Both the position numbers and the translations under genes were made by a program. A DNA stretch of 64,000 nucleotides from G963701675 sp963701675 (GTDB taxonomy: Bacteria > Planctomycetota > Planctomycetia > Gemmatales > Gemmataceae): NCBI GenBank assembly GCA_963701675.1, contig OY969623.1, positions 8,184,001 to 8,248,000 of the forward strand, in the 5' to 3' direction. How positions within the stretch are numbered: position 1 is the first letter of the stretch; each line of letters opens with the position of its first letter. The notes beneath the pieces are model-generated. The model was given only the letters and a program-made list of their open reading frames with translations. It ran no database searches and was not told the origin of the DNA. This document shows, in pieces, positions 37,174 through 46,975 of this stretch.

Positions 37174-37623
37174 GTGAAACATCCATTCATGACCGGTGGA
37201 ACGCTTTGTGCGGGGTTGGTTTTCTTCGCATTGGGTCTGTCCGCGGTATCTGTTGACCGACACTACTCACTGTCCGAGCTCAGCACGAAATACGGTGGCG
37301 CTCCTAACCAGCAATGTTTCAAGGTCGGAAACTGTCAGAGTCACTGTCAATACGTCGCGGCCATTGACAAATGCGTAACCTGCAAAGCCACAGCAACAAC
37401 AATCACAGAGTACTTCTACTGTCAGTCAGGGCAGCCCACGGATGACTGCCAAACCAATACTTCAGGGATGCAGCATTGTGGTCGAAGATCCGAAACTAAC
37501 CCCAATCCTGGCCAATCCTGCGTGAAGGCCGACGGAACACCGAAATGCCGAACACCTAACGATAACGATGCGCATTGTAATGACTATGCGAATGTGGACA
37601 GTTCCTCCCCGTGTGCGCCATAG
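37174..37623 (+). CDS. Secreted 12-cysteine protein with double-glycine-type leader (copy 2)
   Basis: 149 aa. The GTG at 37174 follows AAGGAG by 8 nt, which decides the start. Signal segment GGTLCAGLVFFALGLSAV; leader end LSELSTKYGG (Glu -8, Leu -7, Gly-Gly); mature part again 107 residues starting APNQQCFKVGNCQSHC. All 12 Cys match copy 1, and shared blocks include YCQSGQPTDDCQTNTSG and NVDSSSPC. It is a tandem paralogue, 70 nt from copy 1. Confidence 0.75.
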   Translation: MKHPFMTGGTLCAGLVFFALGLSAVSVDRHYSLSELSTKYGGAPNQQCFKVGNCQSHCQYVAAIDKCVTCKATATTITEYFYCQSGQPTDDCQTNTSGMQHCGRRSETNPNPGQSCVKADGTPKCRTPNDNDAHCNDYANVDSSSPCAP

Positions 37624-37645
37624 GTTCCGTCTAACTGGACATTCC

Positions 37646-38749
37646 ATGAACTGCACTGGCATACATTTTTTGCTTGCGCTTGCGTCTCTTTTGATAGGAG
37701 CAAGCAACATCTTACACGCGGACGATCTCAGCAGGCTAAAAACAGTTTTGGGAGGGATCAAGCAGCGCCATGAAAACTACAATCCATTGCTACTGAAGTA
37801 CCGCGTGCACAAGGCGTTGACGAAACTCTATTTCGCGAGCCGATCCGACATTGATCCGGACGACAAGAAATCAATGGCGAAACTTCGGGACATCAACTAT
37901 GAGATGAAACATAGATTCGCCCAAAAGGGGAATTTGTTTTTCCTAGAAGTGGATGGACCCTCGCTATCGTCGCGCGGAGAAGTGCTCAAATCAAAGCTTG
38001 TCGACACGATGGTATATGACGGAAAACTGACGATTTCGACTTCCGGCGAGAAGAAGGCATTCGCAATCTCGCGAGAACGCCCTTCATGGGGAGATCAAGT
38101 CGAACCGTTTAACTACAACGGCGAGAGCGACTTGCTTGGTCTATATGAATTCGCGGCAAGCGGTAAGCTCCCGAAGACTCGCAGACTTGTGGTCTCTGAC
38201 GATGTTGGGACTGTAAAGTCGGCCCAGATACGTTTGACAGTAGAATTCGAAAACGAAGACACCTACGACGCTTGGCTCACGTCGGAGGGTAAAGGCTGTT
38301 GCGTGATGCGGTTTGAAAGGCGCGGCACAGGAGGTGTTCTATTCACTGAAGTTACCGATTGTCGCTATGTGGTTGTGGATGGTGTGTATTTTCCCAAGAC
38401 GGCTGTTCGGAAGGGGTATTATCACAAGGACAGTGTTCACGAATTGGTTGAGACCGCGAAATTCGAAGCAGATTCAATCACTTTGCGGGGCGGTGAGATT
38501 TCAGACACTCTCTTCAAATTGGCAATTCCTCCGGGCGCCGAGGTCTTGGATCGCGATACAGGTCAGCGGATTCGGGATCCTGCCGAAGTCGCTCAACACA
38601 TTGATGAAGCGATTGCGGCCGTAGAGATGGGGCCCCCTAGCGCGAAATGGAAATGGTTTTACTTTGCTGGCTCTGTGCTTTTTCTCGTGGTCCTCTTGTA
38701 TGTGATTTACTGGTTCGCTCGGCGGCGGCATAGGAGAACGGCCAGTTAG
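37646..38749 (+). CDS. Exported, C-terminally anchored membrane protein (LolA-like?)
   Basis: 367 aa from the ATG at 37646. It has a signal peptide (GIHFLLALASLLIGASNILH), a ~300-residue beta-rich ectodomain and a C-terminal membrane helix (YFAGSVLFLVVLLYVIYWFA) with an RRRHRR stop-transfer tail. Patterns such as ENYNPLLLKYRVHKALTKLY and repeated V/Y-rich strands recall LolA/LppX-type lipoprotein-sorting folds, but no diagnostic motif confirms this. It is third in the cassette. Confidence 0.6.
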   Translation: MNCTGIHFLLALASLLIGASNILHADDLSRLKTVLGGIKQRHENYNPLLLKYRVHKALTKLYFASRSDIDPDDKKSMAKLRDINYEMKHRFAQKGNLFFLEVDGPSLSSRGEVLKSKLVDTMVYDGKLTISTSGEKKAFAISRERPSWGDQVEPFNYNGESDLLGLYEFAASGKLPKTRRLVVSDDVGTVKSAQIRLTVEFENEDTYDAWLTSEGKGCCVMRFERRGTGGVLFTEVTDCRYVVVDGVYFPKTAVRKGYYHKDSVHELVETAKFEADSITLRGGEISDTLFKLAIPPGAEVLDRDTGQRIRDPAEVAQHIDEAIAAVEMGPPSAKWKWFYFAGSVLFLVVLLYVIYWFARRRHRRTAS

Positions 38750-38777
38750 GTTGGTTATTCGCGAGAAGGAATTGGCC

Positions 38778-39850
38778 ATGTATCGGCTAAGGATCATCCT
38801 GTCCTTGGGTTTGCTAACACTCGGCGCGGCTATCGCGATCTGTGCGCAGCTTTGATATTCGCTCTCTCTTGCAACTAGACTCAGCTCGTCTCGTCGCAGG
38901 AGGCGAAAGTGTGAATGAACCAAAAGGGCCGCTGATGTTTGAGGATTCGGAAGTGAATGTTGGGACCGTTAAGACGCCGTTGCGGCACCGATTCGCCTAC
39001 AGGAACCGAGGAACAGTTCCCATCACAATCAAGAATGTGACCACATCATGCACATGCAGTCTGACCGATCCAGAGCAGAAGGTTCATCGGGCCTCAGGAA
39101 ACCGGGTTCGTGGTGATGGACACCGACATCACAAAAAAAGAGCCGGGCAAACATCGCTTCGTACTTACCATAGAGTACGAGGCTGACCATCTTCACACCG
39201 TGCAAGCTACGCTTTTGGCCTCTTACGAACCTGACGTTCGCGTGGTTCCTAGTTCGGTTGAACTCAATCTTCTCGACTTTACGACGGGAGAGGCAAGTTT
39301 TTCTCTAATCGACTATCGGCCGGAACCGCTGACTGTAAGACAGCTAAGAACGTCCTCGCCCGCCCTAGATGTTCGAGTGACCGAGAACCCCACAGAATAT
39401 CTTCCAGGATGGCGGTATACTTTTGGCGTGACATACACCAACCTCAATAAGAGGAACCGCGATCAGTTAGACGAGTCAATTGAATTGATAACCTCGGATG
39501 AAGCCAACCAGACGATTTTGGTTCCGGTGAGGATTCGGGGTATCGACAGACTGCGGGTGCTTCCAAAGGTCGTCCGGTTGCCTGCTGTGTCTTCAGGCCA
39601 GCCGCGCACTGCAAAAATAGTAATCCGTGATTCGCTAGGCGAAAACGTCGAAGTCTCGGAGGTTGAAAGTGAGGGCTTGATAGGCGCACAGTTCGACCCA
39701 AAACCCTCCGTAGCTCCGGCACTCACCCTAGTTTTGGACGAACAGAAAGCGGCTACGCGGATATTTCCCACTACCGTATGGATCAAGGTAAAAGTGCCGT
39801 GCGAACGATCTATACCGCTTATTATCGAAATAGACCCTGCTGGTTCGTGA
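38778..39850 (+). CDS. DUF1573-domain protein, probably two frameshifts
   Basis: The first ATG (38778) gives a signal peptide (MYRLRIILSLGLLTLGAAIA) and then a stop. The domain proper begins in another frame (~38842): EDSEVNVGTVKTPLRHRFAY then TIKNVTTSCTCS, the DUF1573 core with its CTC motif. A one-base T insertion near 39092 shifts it again to VVMDTDITKKEPGKHRFVLT. The rest (~250 aa) consists of Ig-like/ASH-type strands. DUF1573 proteins are exported beta-sandwich proteins. The 3' end overlaps the peptidase gene by ~70 nt. Confidence 0.7.
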
Positions 39851-40446
39851 TTGCAGGGATGTTATGTTTGTTGGATCCAGCTCAAACTGTCCTGGCGCAC
39901 GATCGTGCCAGCATACGTGTAGCGGTTCCCCCTACATCTCGCCGAACCTGCGGCGCTGAAACCCTTTATTTCTGCCTAAAGGTACTTAAGAGTAACGCTC
40001 CCAGCCTGGCGAGCCTACAACAAGAATTGCCAGTTGGTTTTGGCGGGGTTTCCGCTAGCCAATTACTGCGCGTCGCAGAAAAACACGGTGCGTCAGCGCA
40101 GGGAGTTAACACAAACATTTCGTACTTGGAATCTTTGGGTGGACCGAGTATTCTTCATGTGAATGACAATCATTTCATTGTTTTCGTCGCTCGAATTGGT
40201 GAGCGGATTATCATGTTCGACAATACAATCGGTTTATTCGATTGCCCGAAATCGTGGTTTGAAAAGTCGTACCGTTGGACTGGAGATGCAATCGTGTTTG
40301 GCGAAATTCCATCCAGGTACGTGGAATTGCTTCAGAGCAGAGGGTTTTTTCTCTTAGCAGGAGGCTTACTCTTTAGTACGTTGGGTTTGGCGTTATTCAT
40401 GCGATCTCCTCGGCTGCAGTCGCGAGCAGCGAGTGAGGTTACTTAG
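39778..40446 (+). CDS. Stand-alone C39-like cysteine peptidase, membrane-anchored
   Basis: Up to 222 aa; the start is uncertain (ATG 39778, GTG 39799 or ATG 39862). An N-terminal hydrophobic segment (CWFVIAGMLCLLDPAQTVLA) precedes the C39-like fold: Cys in SRRTCGAETLYF, the helical block LLRVAEKHGASAQGVN, His in ILHVNDNHFIVF and Asp in IIMFDNTIG. A C-terminal helix (FFLLAGGLLFSTLGLALFM) anchors it. There is no ABC transporter domain. The usual upstream Gln of C39 was not seen. It may mature the two GG-leader proteins encoded upstream. Confidence 0.75.
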   Translation: MDQGKSAVRTIYTAYYRNRPCWFVIAGMLCLLDPAQTVLAHDRASIRVAVPPTSRRTCGAETLYFCLKVLKSNAPSLASLQQELPVGFGGVSASQLLRVAEKHGASAQGVNTNISYLESLGGPSILHVNDNHFIVFVARIGERIIMFDNTIGLFDCPKSWFEKSYRWTGDAIVFGEIPSRYVELLQSRGFFLLAGGLLFSTLGLALFMRSPRLQSRAASEVT

Positions 40447-40471
40447 TCCATCTCTTCGTGAGATACCAGCG

Positions 40472-41350
40472 ATGGGCAAGGGCACGGTCAGAGCCGGGTT
40501 TAGCTTGATCGAGCTTTTGCTTGTGATAGCGATCATCGTTCTCCTCTCAGCACTAGGCTTGGCTGCAATTCAACGAGCGCGACACACTGCATTACGAGCT
40601 GATTGTTCCAACCATTTGCGACAGATTGGCCTGGGGCTCCATCAATACCACGACACGCAACGCGTACTGCCGCCTGGCTGCAGTTATAAAGACGGAAAAG
40701 ACCCGTACCCCTTCTTGGCGTGGAGCGCACGCTTACTGCCGTTTTTGGAGCAGAGTGGCCTCTGGAGCGAAACCGAACGGGCATTTGCGACGAACAAACG
40801 TTTTACACACAATCCACCACATGTCGGTTTGGGAACCGTGTTAGTCGTCTATACTTGTCGCGCGGATACCCGAACCTTAGCCGTGTCAGAGCAAGGTAAA
40901 GCACTTACAGCGTATTTGGGTGTAGAAGGAACAAACCAATTCAAGGAAGATGGCATGCTCTTTCTTGATTCAAGTATCCGGTTCTCAGATGCTACCGATG
41001 GAATGAGTAACACATTGCTTGTGGGTGAACGACCACCAAGTGCCGATCTAGTGCTCGGGTGGTGGTATGCCGGAGAGGGTCAAGGAAAAGATGGGTCAGC
41101 CGATTCGGTGCTCGGCGTAAAGGAAAGAAATGTAAAGACCTATGCACGAGACTGCCGGAGTGGGCCGTACGAATTCGGCCCGGGAAACCTCAATAACCAA
41201 TGTGACGCTTTCCATTTCTGGAGTATGCACATTGGGGGTGCGCATTTCCTTATGGCGGATGGCGCGGTGCAGTTTATCAATTACTCGGCCGCTCCCATCA
41301 TGCCCGCACTTGCCACTCGCAGCAATGGCGAATCGGTTACCCTTCCCTAA
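40472..41350 (+). CDS. DUF1559 pseudopilin-like protein of the cysteine-rich cassette
   Basis: 292 aa from the ATG at 40472 (MGKGTVRAGFSLIELLLVIA); a GTG at 40433 overlapping the peptidase stop is the alternative. It has the pilin-like helix, then RARHTALRADCSNHLRQIGL, and ends SMHIGGAHFLMADGAVQFIN, the DUF1559 C-terminal signature. It is last in the cassette and the only DUF1559 member here that is operonic with a peptidase. Confidence 0.85.
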   Translation: MGKGTVRAGFSLIELLLVIAIIVLLSALGLAAIQRARHTALRADCSNHLRQIGLGLHQYHDTQRVLPPGCSYKDGKDPYPFLAWSARLLPFLEQSGLWSETERAFATNKRFTHNPPHVGLGTVLVVYTCRADTRTLAVSEQGKALTAYLGVEGTNQFKEDGMLFLDSSIRFSDATDGMSNTLLVGERPPSADLVLGWWYAGEGQGKDGSADSVLGVKERNVKTYARDCRSGPYEFGPGNLNNQCDAFHFWSMHIGGAHFLMADGAVQFINYSAAPIMPALATRSNGESVTLP

Positions 41351-41376
41351 CTAGCCCGGTTGACCCTCTTCACGCC

Positions 41377-44300
41377 TCAAGGGTGCGTGGCCGCAATACG
41401 CCGACCGATCCGGTCGAGCGAGGAACTAGCTGCATGCGTGATTTCTGCCTCGGCGGCGCCTGCCGCTAATTGACGGAGGTAATCAAGCGCTTGCTCTGAA
41501 CCAATCCACTCTAGAACCTCCAAGGCACGAATTGACCGTATGGATTCCGCGGGCCGAATCCCGTTTTTTTTGGCGATCTCATTCAGAAGTGCGGTCGACC
41601 GGGATCGACTCTCCTGCGAACGCTCCTGCTCGAAGGTAAGCACAAGTGCCGCTTCGGCGGCCACGCCGACGCGTCGCAGGTCTTCCGTTGCCTTTTCGCG
41701 CATTTCGAACTCGTCACTATCCAGGTTTGCAATCCCGGCTCGAATCTGTTTGATGAGCGCGTTGTCTTCAGCGGGACGAATGAGTTCTCGTATTTGACGC
41801 ACGGTTGCATCGCCGTTGGCGGCAAGTTTGACTGTTGCAACGTATGCTTTGGCCGGGTCCGAGGAGGCCAAGTCGGACCAAAGTTGAGAGAATTCGTGCG
41901 CATCGGCCTGCGGAAAAGACAAGTCCCACACAAGTACCGTGGAATCTTCTTGCCCCGATACCAGCCGCCTGCCATCAGCAGCCCAAATGAGTCTCGTCAC
42001 GCTGCACGGCAGAGTCCCGAGATTCCGACAAATTCTGTGCGTCTGGCTATCGCGAATGACGATGGTGCCATCAAATTGCGCGGTTGCCAACCATTGTCCG
42101 CCGGGTGAATACGCAAAAGCCCCAGCGTCACAGAGCTCCTGCCGAGTTTGACCTGTAATGACATCACGAGCCCGAATTGCTTGGTTTCCAAGCCAGTGAA
42201 CCACTCTACCGTCCGGGCGAAAACCGGCATAAGACGGATACTTTTCTTCGAACCGATGAAGCTCAGCGCCAGATTTCACATCCCACAGGCGCACGGTTCG
42301 ATCCTCCACCGGTTTGTCTTTGCCGCTGCTATAGCTGTGTGCAATTGACGCAATCAGTTTCTCATTTGGTGAAAAACAAACATCGACCACATAACCATCG
42401 TGTCCGTTAAGGGAGCGAATCTCTTTGCCCGACTTCGCGTCCCAGATTCGGATGGCCTGAACATGTCCTGAAACGATGAACTTTCCGCTCGGTGAGTATT
42501 GAGCCCGCGAATACCAGCTCTTTTCCGGCTCGACAAGGCGGCGAATTTCGGCGCCCCGACTAACGTCCCACAGCCGCACCGATCCATCGCCTCCGCCCGT
42601 AACCAGCGTTTTGCCATCAAGTGAAAAATCGGCCGAATAGACTCCAGTCTCGAGTCCGTGGTTGTTCTTTCCCGCTGCTTTCAGTATTGCCGTCGTTTTT
42701 CCAGTTGCGGTGTCCCATATCCGAGCGGTCCGGTCGTCGCTTGCCGTGGCAATTTTGCTGCAGTCGATCGAAATGGTTACTGCCGCGCTGCCGTGCGAGT
42801 GTCCCTCCACGGGCATCAAATCCTTGCCGGTTTTGGCATCCCAAGAATGTATTCGGCCATCGGTTGCGGCCGCGAAGACTGTTCCATTGTCGGGACTAAA
42901 CGTAACACCTTGTACCCATGCGTGAGTCAGCTCGTGATCCCACAGTCTAGTAACAGTCGTCGCGTTCCAGACGATCACCTGAGTTTCACCACCCGCCGCC
43001 AAAAGTTTTCCATTGGGAGAAAACGCGGCCGACAATACCTGGCCCTTAGGTCCTTCAAGCGTGTGCAATTTCTGGCCGGTTGGCACATCCCATAAACACA
43101 CCGTTCCTTTACCGGGGAAAACGTCTCCGGGACCGTCATGAGTGGTCGCTAGGGTTTTACCATCCGGGGAGAAACTGACACATCGCGACGGTTCTGCTGA
43201 AATCTGTCGTTCCACTTCGCCGGTATTTGTATTCCAAAGATTCAACGTCTTTTCATCACCCGTTGAAGCCAGGAAACGGCCATCGGGGGAAAACCGCAAC
43301 GCTTCAAAAAAGCCCCGACGCGAGAGCCGCCTCAGCTCCTTTCCGGTCGCAGTGTCGAAAAGCAAGAGTGCCCCCGCATCACCGGTGACCGCAAATTGCC
43401 GACCGTCCGGTGAGAAGTCGCCTGTGCGCATCCATTGATCCATTTCGAGAACGTGAAGCGATCGGCGGGAGCGCACATCCCAGATGCAGATTGTTCCTTT
43501 CGGAATGTCGCCAGGCTCGCTACCTACAGAGAGCAGTCGCGTGCCATCTGGCGAGAACACCACCGAAAAGACATGAGCACCTTGCTTGCGCAAGGTCGCA
43601 AGGGGTTTCCCGGTTTGCGCCTCCCAAAGTCGCAGCGTCTGGAAACCGCCCGAGGCGATAAGCTGGCCGTCGGGAGAACATGCAACCGAATGGGCCTGCG
43701 TACCGTGCCGGAAGCGCATGCTCCCGAGCCGAACTAATGCTCCGGGCGGGAGAGGGTCGCCGTACACATCGTTCCGTTGTCTTGTCGCGTCGGCGGTCGA
43801 TTGTGCTTGACTGCGAATTATTGGTTCTTGCGAGTGAGACCCTATTACATTTCTGCTCCATACGACCAGTCCGGTTGCTAACGCGGCTGTTGCAAGCGCA
43901 GCCGAAATCCCGAGATAGATTTTTCCGGCTACGACTGTCTTGGTGCCCGTCTCGACAAGCACCGCAACGGACGCGGCCGCGCCAATCTTGACCAGCGTTC
44001 CTTGAGACTTGAGCAGCCAGGCCAGTCGTGCGGTCGTGTCGCCGAGCAGACGCGGAACGGATGCCGTTAAATGCGCTGACGCCATTGTCGTTACTGTTGC
44101 AGCGATCGCGGGTGCAAATCCGCGCCAAATTAGTCGCCGCCGAAGCCGATCTCGACCGCGACCTAGTCGACTGCGCACGGTTCCTTCTGGACAACCGACA
44201 TGACGAGCCGCCTCGACTATCGTCAGACCTTCGAGGTAGCACAAAACCAGCGGTGTGCGATACCTCTCGGGTAAGCGCCCAAGTTCTTCGTCCAAAATTG

Positions 44301-44712
44301 GTCGGACATCAGCGTCCAGGCGGTCGTCCGGGACGGTCGTCCGATGTGGAACAGAGTAGTCCCGGCTCCTTCGCAAAGATGCATTCGCACGAGCCCGTCG
44401 CGCTATGCGGAGGGCAACGCAGTGAAGCCAGCCGCCCAGTGACTCGACATGACCGATTTGATGCGCTCGGCGAATGAGCACGAGGAACACAGCTTGAAAT
44501 GCGTCGTCGGCATCCGCTTCACTTCCAAGAATTCGGCGGCACACGGCAAAGACCATCGGCCCGTGGCGGCGGATGATTTTTGTGAATGCCGACTGGTCAT
44601 CCAAAGTGACGAATCGCCGGAAAAGTTCACGATCTGAAAGGCCTTCACTGCTCTGTCCTTCAACTAGACGATGAATGTAACGAAGAACCGGTGCCGATGC
44701 AGATTTATTCAC
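41377..44712 (-). CDS. ECF sigma factor fused to WD40 propellers and C-terminal HEAT-like region
   Basis: 1111 aa if started at the GTG at 44712; the frame is open to 44784. Residues ~20-190 form sigma regions 2 and 4 (FRRFVTLDDQSAFTKIIRRH; ADADDAFQAVFLVLIRRA; LEGLTIVEAARHVGCPEGTV). A membrane helix follows (~ISAALATAALATGLVVW), then some 13 WD40 repeats (FSPDGRFLASTGDEKTLNLW and similar). The last ~170 residues are alpha-helical repeats. The sigma-WD40 fusion is a known Gemmataceae architecture in which the propeller may sense signals across the membrane. Confidence 0.92.
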   Translation of the reverse strand: MNKSASAPVLRYIHRLVEGQSSEGLSDRELFRRFVTLDDQSAFTKIIRRHGPMVFAVCRRILGSEADADDAFQAVFLVLIRRAHQIGHVESLGGWLHCVALRIARRARANASLRRSRDYSVPHRTTVPDDRLDADVRPILDEELGRLPERYRTPLVLCYLEGLTIVEAARHVGCPEGTVRSRLGRGRDRLRRRLIWRGFAPAIAATVTTMASAHLTASVPRLLGDTTARLAWLLKSQGTLVKIGAAASVAVLVETGTKTVVAGKIYLGISAALATAALATGLVVWSRNVIGSHSQEPIIRSQAQSTADATRQRNDVYGDPLPPGALVRLGSMRFRHGTQAHSVACSPDGQLIASGGFQTLRLWEAQTGKPLATLRKQGAHVFSVVFSPDGTRLLSVGSEPGDIPKGTICIWDVRSRRSLHVLEMDQWMRTGDFSPDGRQFAVTGDAGALLLFDTATGKELRRLSRRGFFEALRFSPDGRFLASTGDEKTLNLWNTNTGEVERQISAEPSRCVSFSPDGKTLATTHDGPGDVFPGKGTVCLWDVPTGQKLHTLEGPKGQVLSAAFSPNGKLLAAGGETQVIVWNATTVTRLWDHELTHAWVQGVTFSPDNGTVFAAATDGRIHSWDAKTGKDLMPVEGHSHGSAAVTISIDCSKIATASDDRTARIWDTATGKTTAILKAAGKNNHGLETGVYSADFSLDGKTLVTGGGDGSVRLWDVSRGAEIRRLVEPEKSWYSRAQYSPSGKFIVSGHVQAIRIWDAKSGKEIRSLNGHDGYVVDVCFSPNEKLIASIAHSYSSGKDKPVEDRTVRLWDVKSGAELHRFEEKYPSYAGFRPDGRVVHWLGNQAIRARDVITGQTRQELCDAGAFAYSPGGQWLATAQFDGTIVIRDSQTHRICRNLGTLPCSVTRLIWAADGRRLVSGQEDSTVLVWDLSFPQADAHEFSQLWSDLASSDPAKAYVATVKLAANGDATVRQIRELIRPAEDNALIKQIRAGIANLDSDEFEMREKATEDLRRVGVAAEAALVLTFEQERSQESRSRSTALLNEIAKKNGIRPAESIRSIRALEVLEWIGSEQALDYLRQLAAGAAEAEITHAASSSLDRIGRRIAATHP

Positions 44713-45014
44713 GGTTACCACCCTCGTTTGATTCGACACTATATAATGCCTGTCGACCGCGGATCGTGTCCATGTCTTTTTCAAGTTCCCGACCTAAAGT
44801 CGCATGCACTGTCAATTCTGTGCGATCGTTGCCGAGCGCGCGGAGCGACTCCACCGCTCCGGCAAGCCCTGCACATCAGGCTCGCGCGAGGGAGGAAAGT
44901 GAGAGATTTTGCAGGTTTGTTGGTGCTGTGACCACGCAACCTTGGACCTGGAGCTTAAGACGGAAGCCATTTGGAACGTCACCGATGGCATGGCGCTGCG
45001 CTTGCGCGAGAAAC
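44713..45014. other. Short gap between sigma-WD40 gene and integrase
   Basis: No gene recognised in about 300 bp. It holds the promoter region of the sigma-WD40 gene and the 3' flank of the integrase gene. Confidence 0.35.
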
Positions 45015-46202
45015 CTATCTTTTTGCCGCAAGTTCATCAAGGTAGTCACTCCACCATTGCATCATTGTTCGGCGCTCCGGCAAGTACTGTGCATGGTTGT
45101 AAGCTGCTCGGACCGTGTTTCGCTCGCTGTGCGCGAGCTGTCGTTCAATCACGTCGGCACGGAAACCGTGTTCATTCAGGATCGTGCTTGCAGTACTCCG
45201 AAACCCGTGACCGGTCACGCGGGAATGGTAGCCCATGCGATATAGCGCGTAGAGCATCGTATTCTCGCTCATGAATGTGGAGGGATTGCGCTCGTTGGGG
45301 AAAAGATACGTCCGGCTACGAGAGTGCTTTTCCAATTCGCGAAGAACGGCAAGAGCTTGCCGCGACAAGGGCACGATATGAAGCTCTTTCATCTTCATCC
45401 GCTCCGCGGGAATTCGCCACTCAGCCTTGTCCCGATCAACTTCTGCCCATTCCGCCGCACGCAATTCGCCGGTGCGAACGAAGGTTAACAGAAGAAAGCG
45501 CAGAGCCAACTTGGTCTGCAGCGCCCCGTCATAGGTTTCCAACTTTCGCAGGTACTCAGGCAGTTCATGTTCTTTGAGATAGCAACGGTGCTTAGCTACC
45601 GGCGTTTTTAGGGCGCCGCGAAGATCCGGAACAGGATTGCGTTCGGCTCGTCCAGTGGCAATGGCATAGGTAAAGATTTGCCGAGTCATTTGCATGACAC
45701 GGCGTGCTGTCTCCAAGAGGCCCTGGTTCTCCACGCCGCGAAGTACGGTAAGCACTTCGGGAGCGGTGATGCCAGAGATCGGCCTTCCTCCAAGTTCCGT
45801 GAGGACATATTTTTCGAGTCGGTCGCGCGCGAGTTCGGCCGTGTTGGCAGCCCATTCGTGCTTTCTCTTTTCAAGCCACTCGCGGGCAACCGTCTCAAAC
45901 GCATTGGTGCTATTCAATCTCGCCCGGCGCTTGGCCTCTTGCTTGGCATCTCCCGGATTACCGCCTGCGGCGAGCGCCCTGCGTGCCTGCGTGCGCCGGT
46001 CTCGGGCATCGGCGAGACTCACTTCCGGGTACACTCCTAAGGCAAGCAGCTTTTCTTTGCCGCCAAAGAAATATTTCAGCCGCCAATACTTGCTGCCCGA
46101 GGGCGTGACGAGGAGAAACAAACCTTCTCCGTCTGAGACTTTGTAAGGCCTGGATTTGGGCTTGGCGTTGCGGACCTTGGCATCGGAAAGGCGGGCGGGC
46201 AT
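45015..46202 (-). CDS. P4-type (DUF4102) tyrosine integrase
   Basis: 395 aa from the ATG at 46202 (MPARLSDAKVRNAKPKSRPY); an ATG three codons upstream is possible. The N-terminal P4-integrase domain (VSDGEGLFLLVTPSGSKYWR, LGVYPEVSLADAR) is followed by the catalytic domain with Arg in VRTGELRAAEW, HGFRSTASTILNE, and the Tyr in RAAYNHAQYLPER. This family usually targets tRNA or tmRNA genes, but none was seen next to it. It may mark the far edge of an accessory block. Confidence 0.93.
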   Translation of the reverse strand: MPARLSDAKVRNAKPKSRPYKVSDGEGLFLLVTPSGSKYWRLKYFFGGKEKLLALGVYPEVSLADARDRRTQARRALAAGGNPGDAKQEAKRRARLNSTNAFETVAREWLEKRKHEWAANTAELARDRLEKYVLTELGGRPISGITAPEVLTVLRGVENQGLLETARRVMQMTRQIFTYAIATGRAERNPVPDLRGALKTPVAKHRCYLKEHELPEYLRKLETYDGALQTKLALRFLLLTFVRTGELRAAEWAEVDRDKAEWRIPAERMKMKELHIVPLSRQALAVLRELEKHSRSRTYLFPNERNPSTFMSENTMLYALYRMGYHSRVTGHGFRSTASTILNEHGFRADVIERQLAHSERNTVRAAYNHAQYLPERRTMMQWWSDYLDELAAKR

Positions 46203-46975
46203 GGGGTACATCGGCGCTTGTTGGGGTATGTTTGCGGATTTAGTACCCCACAATTCGGCCGCATGTCAACGATTATTTTCGGACGTTGGCGGCTCTTGAT
46301 TCTCCCGGAAAGTGGCTCTGAGAGTCGGAAGGGCGGATTCTGATGAATGAAGTCGGTCGTCAACGATATGAGGAGTTGGCGACCCCTACGGGAAACACAT
46401 TTGCGGTGAAACCAATTGAACTTAGCGGAGATTCAAGACCGAGGTAGAAACAGGTACCCCACTTTTGTACCCCAAAACCAAACAATCCTGTCATTGCTGT
46501 AGCAGCCTAGAGCAAACATAAGACAAATGTCAATTCTTCGGAGCTTGCTCGGATGAGGTTGTAATGCACGCAGACAATTGGCACCGCGGTCGATATTTGG
46601 CACCTTTAGATTGACTGCGTCTTGGAACCTCCTATTAGAAGCAGGCGTGTTGATTCCTGCCGCTACTGTTGTTGTGGCCGCCAAGACGGAAATGGCGCTA
46701 CTCGGATCGCGATACGAGCGTTCGAATACGAAACCTGACCAACGCTCGCATGAAGTCGATTATTGGCGAATCAGACGGCTTCGGGTGGTTCTGTTCCACC
46801 TGAACGTCGTTGGGCATAGCGCCTCTGGCGATAACGATGGGCGGGGAAATAGTTCCCAAAGATACCACGATCAACACGAACGTGAAACCAGCGCCTCTTT
46901 CAAGACGCCGTCCCACGTTCGTGTTTCTCGCGGCCGAATCTTTTGAGCGGACTGGTGGCCAAACGCCCTATGCCG
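46203..46975. other. Intergenic region beyond the second integrase
   Basis: About 770 bp without a recognisable gene. A 72-codon minus frame (46698-46916) begins with a signal-like segment (GAGFTFVLIVVSLGTISPPI) but lacks further support. A GTACCCCA motif occurs near 46243-46250 and again near 46451-46458 and 46470-46477; it could be part of an attachment region, though this is weak. Confidence 0.35.

Noticed and set aside
46203..46560. tRNA attachment site for the P4-type integrase
   Set aside because: No cloverleaf could be drawn near the integrase; only GTACCCCA repeats are present.
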